Positions 62,896 to 64,000 of a DNA stretch of 64,000 nt are shown here, piece after piece. Below the pieces are notes generated by a model, which saw only the letters and a program-made list of their open reading frames with translations, was not told where the DNA came from and ran no database searches. Origin of the DNA: NORP240 sp942492445 (GTDB lineage Bacteria; Pseudomonadota; Gammaproteobacteria; Pseudomonadales; Pseudohongiellaceae); contig CALOEW010000066.1 in the NCBI GenBank assembly GCA_942492445.1, forward strand, positions 1 through 64,000, given 5' to 3'. Each line of letters starts with the position of its first letter. Position 1 is the stretch's first letter. A program made the position numbers and the translations under genes.

Positions 62896-64000
62896 TTATT
62901 GCAGTTTCTGTGGTGCCACCATCCACTCACGTCCCTTCAACATTGCATGCCAGTAAAAGTCCGGCAGGATACGGGTCTTCAGTATCCAGGCGGCGCGGGT
63001 CGGCTTTGTGCCTTCCAGAATCCAATCCGGGAATGTCGGCAGCAGTTTGCCGCCGTAACCGAATTCCGCAAGGACTATCCTGCCCCGCTCCACGGTCAGG
63101 GGGCAGGAGCCATAACCGTCGTATCCGCAGGCTGGATCCTGCCCGGCCATTACATCGACAATGTTCTGAGCGACCACCGGCACCTGCTTGCGCACCGCGG
63201 CCATGGTTTTGGCATTGGGCGTATTCATAACATCGCCGAGTCCCCAGATGTTCCCGTAACTCTTGTGGCGCAGAGTAAACTGATCCACGTCCAACCATCC
63301 GGCGTTGTCCGCCAGTACACTGGTGCTGATAAAGTCCGGTGCGCACTGGGGTGGACAGACATGGATCATGTCGAACTCAGTTTCCGTAAGCTGGTCGTTC
63401 CCTTCCGTGTCGGTGTGTTTGAACCAGGCGCGTTTGCCGGTACCGTCGATCTTCACCAGGTTGTGGTTATAGTGCACGTTGGCGCCGTACTTGTCCACGT
63501 AGGACTGCAGTGCCGGGACATAGGCCGGCACGCCGAAAAGAACTCCACCGGCATTGAAAAAATCGATTTTTATGCTGCCAAGCACACCGGATCTGAGCCA
63601 ATGATCTGCCGAGAGATACATGGCTTTCTGCGGTGCACCGGCACACTTGATCGGCATGGGTGGCTGGGTAAATACCGCCGTTCCCTGCTTGAGGTTTCTC
63701 ACCAGTTCCCAGGTGTAAGGAGCCAGGTCATAACGGTAGTTGGAGGTTACGCCGTTTTTTCCCAGGGTTACGCTTAAGCCTTCCACGGCCTCCCAGTTCA
63801 GTTTGAGGCCAGGCGTCACAACCAGTTGCGAGTAACTGACGCGCGCGCCGTTTTCCAGCTCCACCTCGTTCTGTTCCGGGGCGAAACTTACCGCGGCCCG
63901 ATTAAGCCAGGTGGCTTTCCCCGGGATCAGGTTCCGGGTCTGACGACGGGTCTGTGGCGCTCTGAAAACGCCTCCGCCCACCATGGTCCAGCCTGGCTGG
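62896..64000 (-). CDS. sqr: Sulfide:quinone oxidoreductase, mitochondrial-like type, 5' end outside window
   Basis: Membrane-associated flavoprotein oxidising sulfide and reducing quinone. The reading frame continues past base 64000, so the N-terminal FAD-binding glycine motif is missing. Visible: QPGWTMVGGGVF, the active-site cysteine motif PIKCAGAPQKAMYLS, NIWGLGDVMNTPNAKTMAAVRKQ with FAD contacts, and the second cysteine in YDGYGSCPLTV. These motifs match the human SQOR type rather than the Rhodobacter SqrA type. It precedes the Yip1 and ccoNOQP genes, suggesting that electrons from sulfide reach the cbb3 oxidase by way of quinone and bc1. Confidence 0.9.
   Translation of the reverse strand, partial: QPGWTMVGGGVFRAPQTRRQTRNLIPGKATWLNRAAVSFAPEQNEVELENGARVSYSQLVVTPGLKLNWEAVEGLSVTLGKNGVTSNYRYDLAPYTWELVRNLKQGTAVFTQPPMPIKCAGAPQKAMYLSADHWLRSGVLGSIKIDFFNAGGVLFGVPAYVPALQSYVDKYGANVHYNHNLVKIDGTGKRAWFKHTDTEGNDQLTETEFDMIHVCPPQCAPDFISTSVLADNAGWLDVDQFTLRHKSYGNIWGLGDVMNTPNAKTMAAVRKQVPVVAQNIVDVMAGQDPACGYDGYGSCPLTVERGRIVLAEFGYGGKLLPTFPDWILEGTKPTRAAWILKTRILPDFYWHAMLKGREWMVAPQKLQ

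Noticed and set aside
1..64000. CRISPR arrays, rRNA, tRNA, prophage or complete insertion sequence
   Set aside because: No regularly spaced repeats, no RNA gene folds and no transposase or integrase frames were found.

Overview
The window looks like a chromosomal segment of a free-living, probably marine, respiratory gammaproteobacterium. Evidence: gene orders familiar from Pseudomonas and E. coli (epd-pgk-fba; psd, rhodanese, rsgA, orn, queG; nudF-yqiB-cpdA-yqiA-parE-parC), monomeric NADP isocitrate dehydrogenase, cbb3 oxidase (ccoNOQP), sulfide:quinone oxidoreductase, ovothiol synthase and a dedicated-sortase-type two-component pair. Genus cannot be fixed from the sequence alone. No rRNA, tRNA, CRISPR array, prophage or complete insertion sequence was seen. 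The first gene (epd) and the last gene (sulfide:quinone oxidoreductase) run off the window.

Layout. 1-4.4 kb: central carbon genes epd, pgk, fba and an alpha/beta hydrolase. 4.6-8.8 kb: MFS exporter, lipoprotein gamma-glutamyltransferase, a non-coding island full of repeats, and a small gamma-glutamylcyclotransferase. 9.0-13.0 kb: cell-wall module (L,D-transpeptidase, Lpp-like lipoprotein, frameshifted MepK-like peptidase, LdtD-like transpeptidase). 13.3-16.7 kb: serA divergent from a D-2-hydroxyglutarate dehydrogenase, then a cold-shock gene. 16.9-23.6 kb: housekeeping rpiA, psd, rhodanese, rsgA, orn, queG and an aminotransferase. 23.8-30.8 kb: ovoA, tolC, DAHP synthase, DUF924 and GST genes. 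31.1-35.6 kb: PdsR/PdsS-like two-component pair, DUF2889 and parvulin. 35.6-43.4 kb: an ArsC-like/Nudix fusion, yqiB, cpdA, yqiA, parE and a frameshifted parC. 43.4-49.6 kb: membrane HAMP-type protein, degenerate GGDEF-EAL protein, and the EF-P lysylation set epmB/efp/epmA. 49.7-58.7 kb: icd, a secreted cytochrome c/copper-monooxygenase-like cluster with a CopC-like protein, prpE and a cupin. 58.9-64 kb: a sulfite-exporter remnant, ccoPQON, a Yip1 protein and SQR.

Two things run across the window. First, at least nine copies of a short palindromic repeat with GGAACC termini, one of them complete (161 bp) and bounded by a TTAG duplication, behave like a MITE of an IS5-type transposon. Several copies sit exactly against stop codons, and one has apparently fused an 84-residue tail onto OvoA that runs antisense into tolC. 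Second, two genes (mepK-like and parC) are each broken by one extra base; because parC is normally essential, sequencing or assembly error must be excluded first.

The best candidates for something not well described are the secreted cytochrome c/PHM-like operon at 52.3-56.3 kb with its structured leader, the fusion of a catalytically dead ArsC-like domain to NudF, and the stop-codon-associated MITE family.
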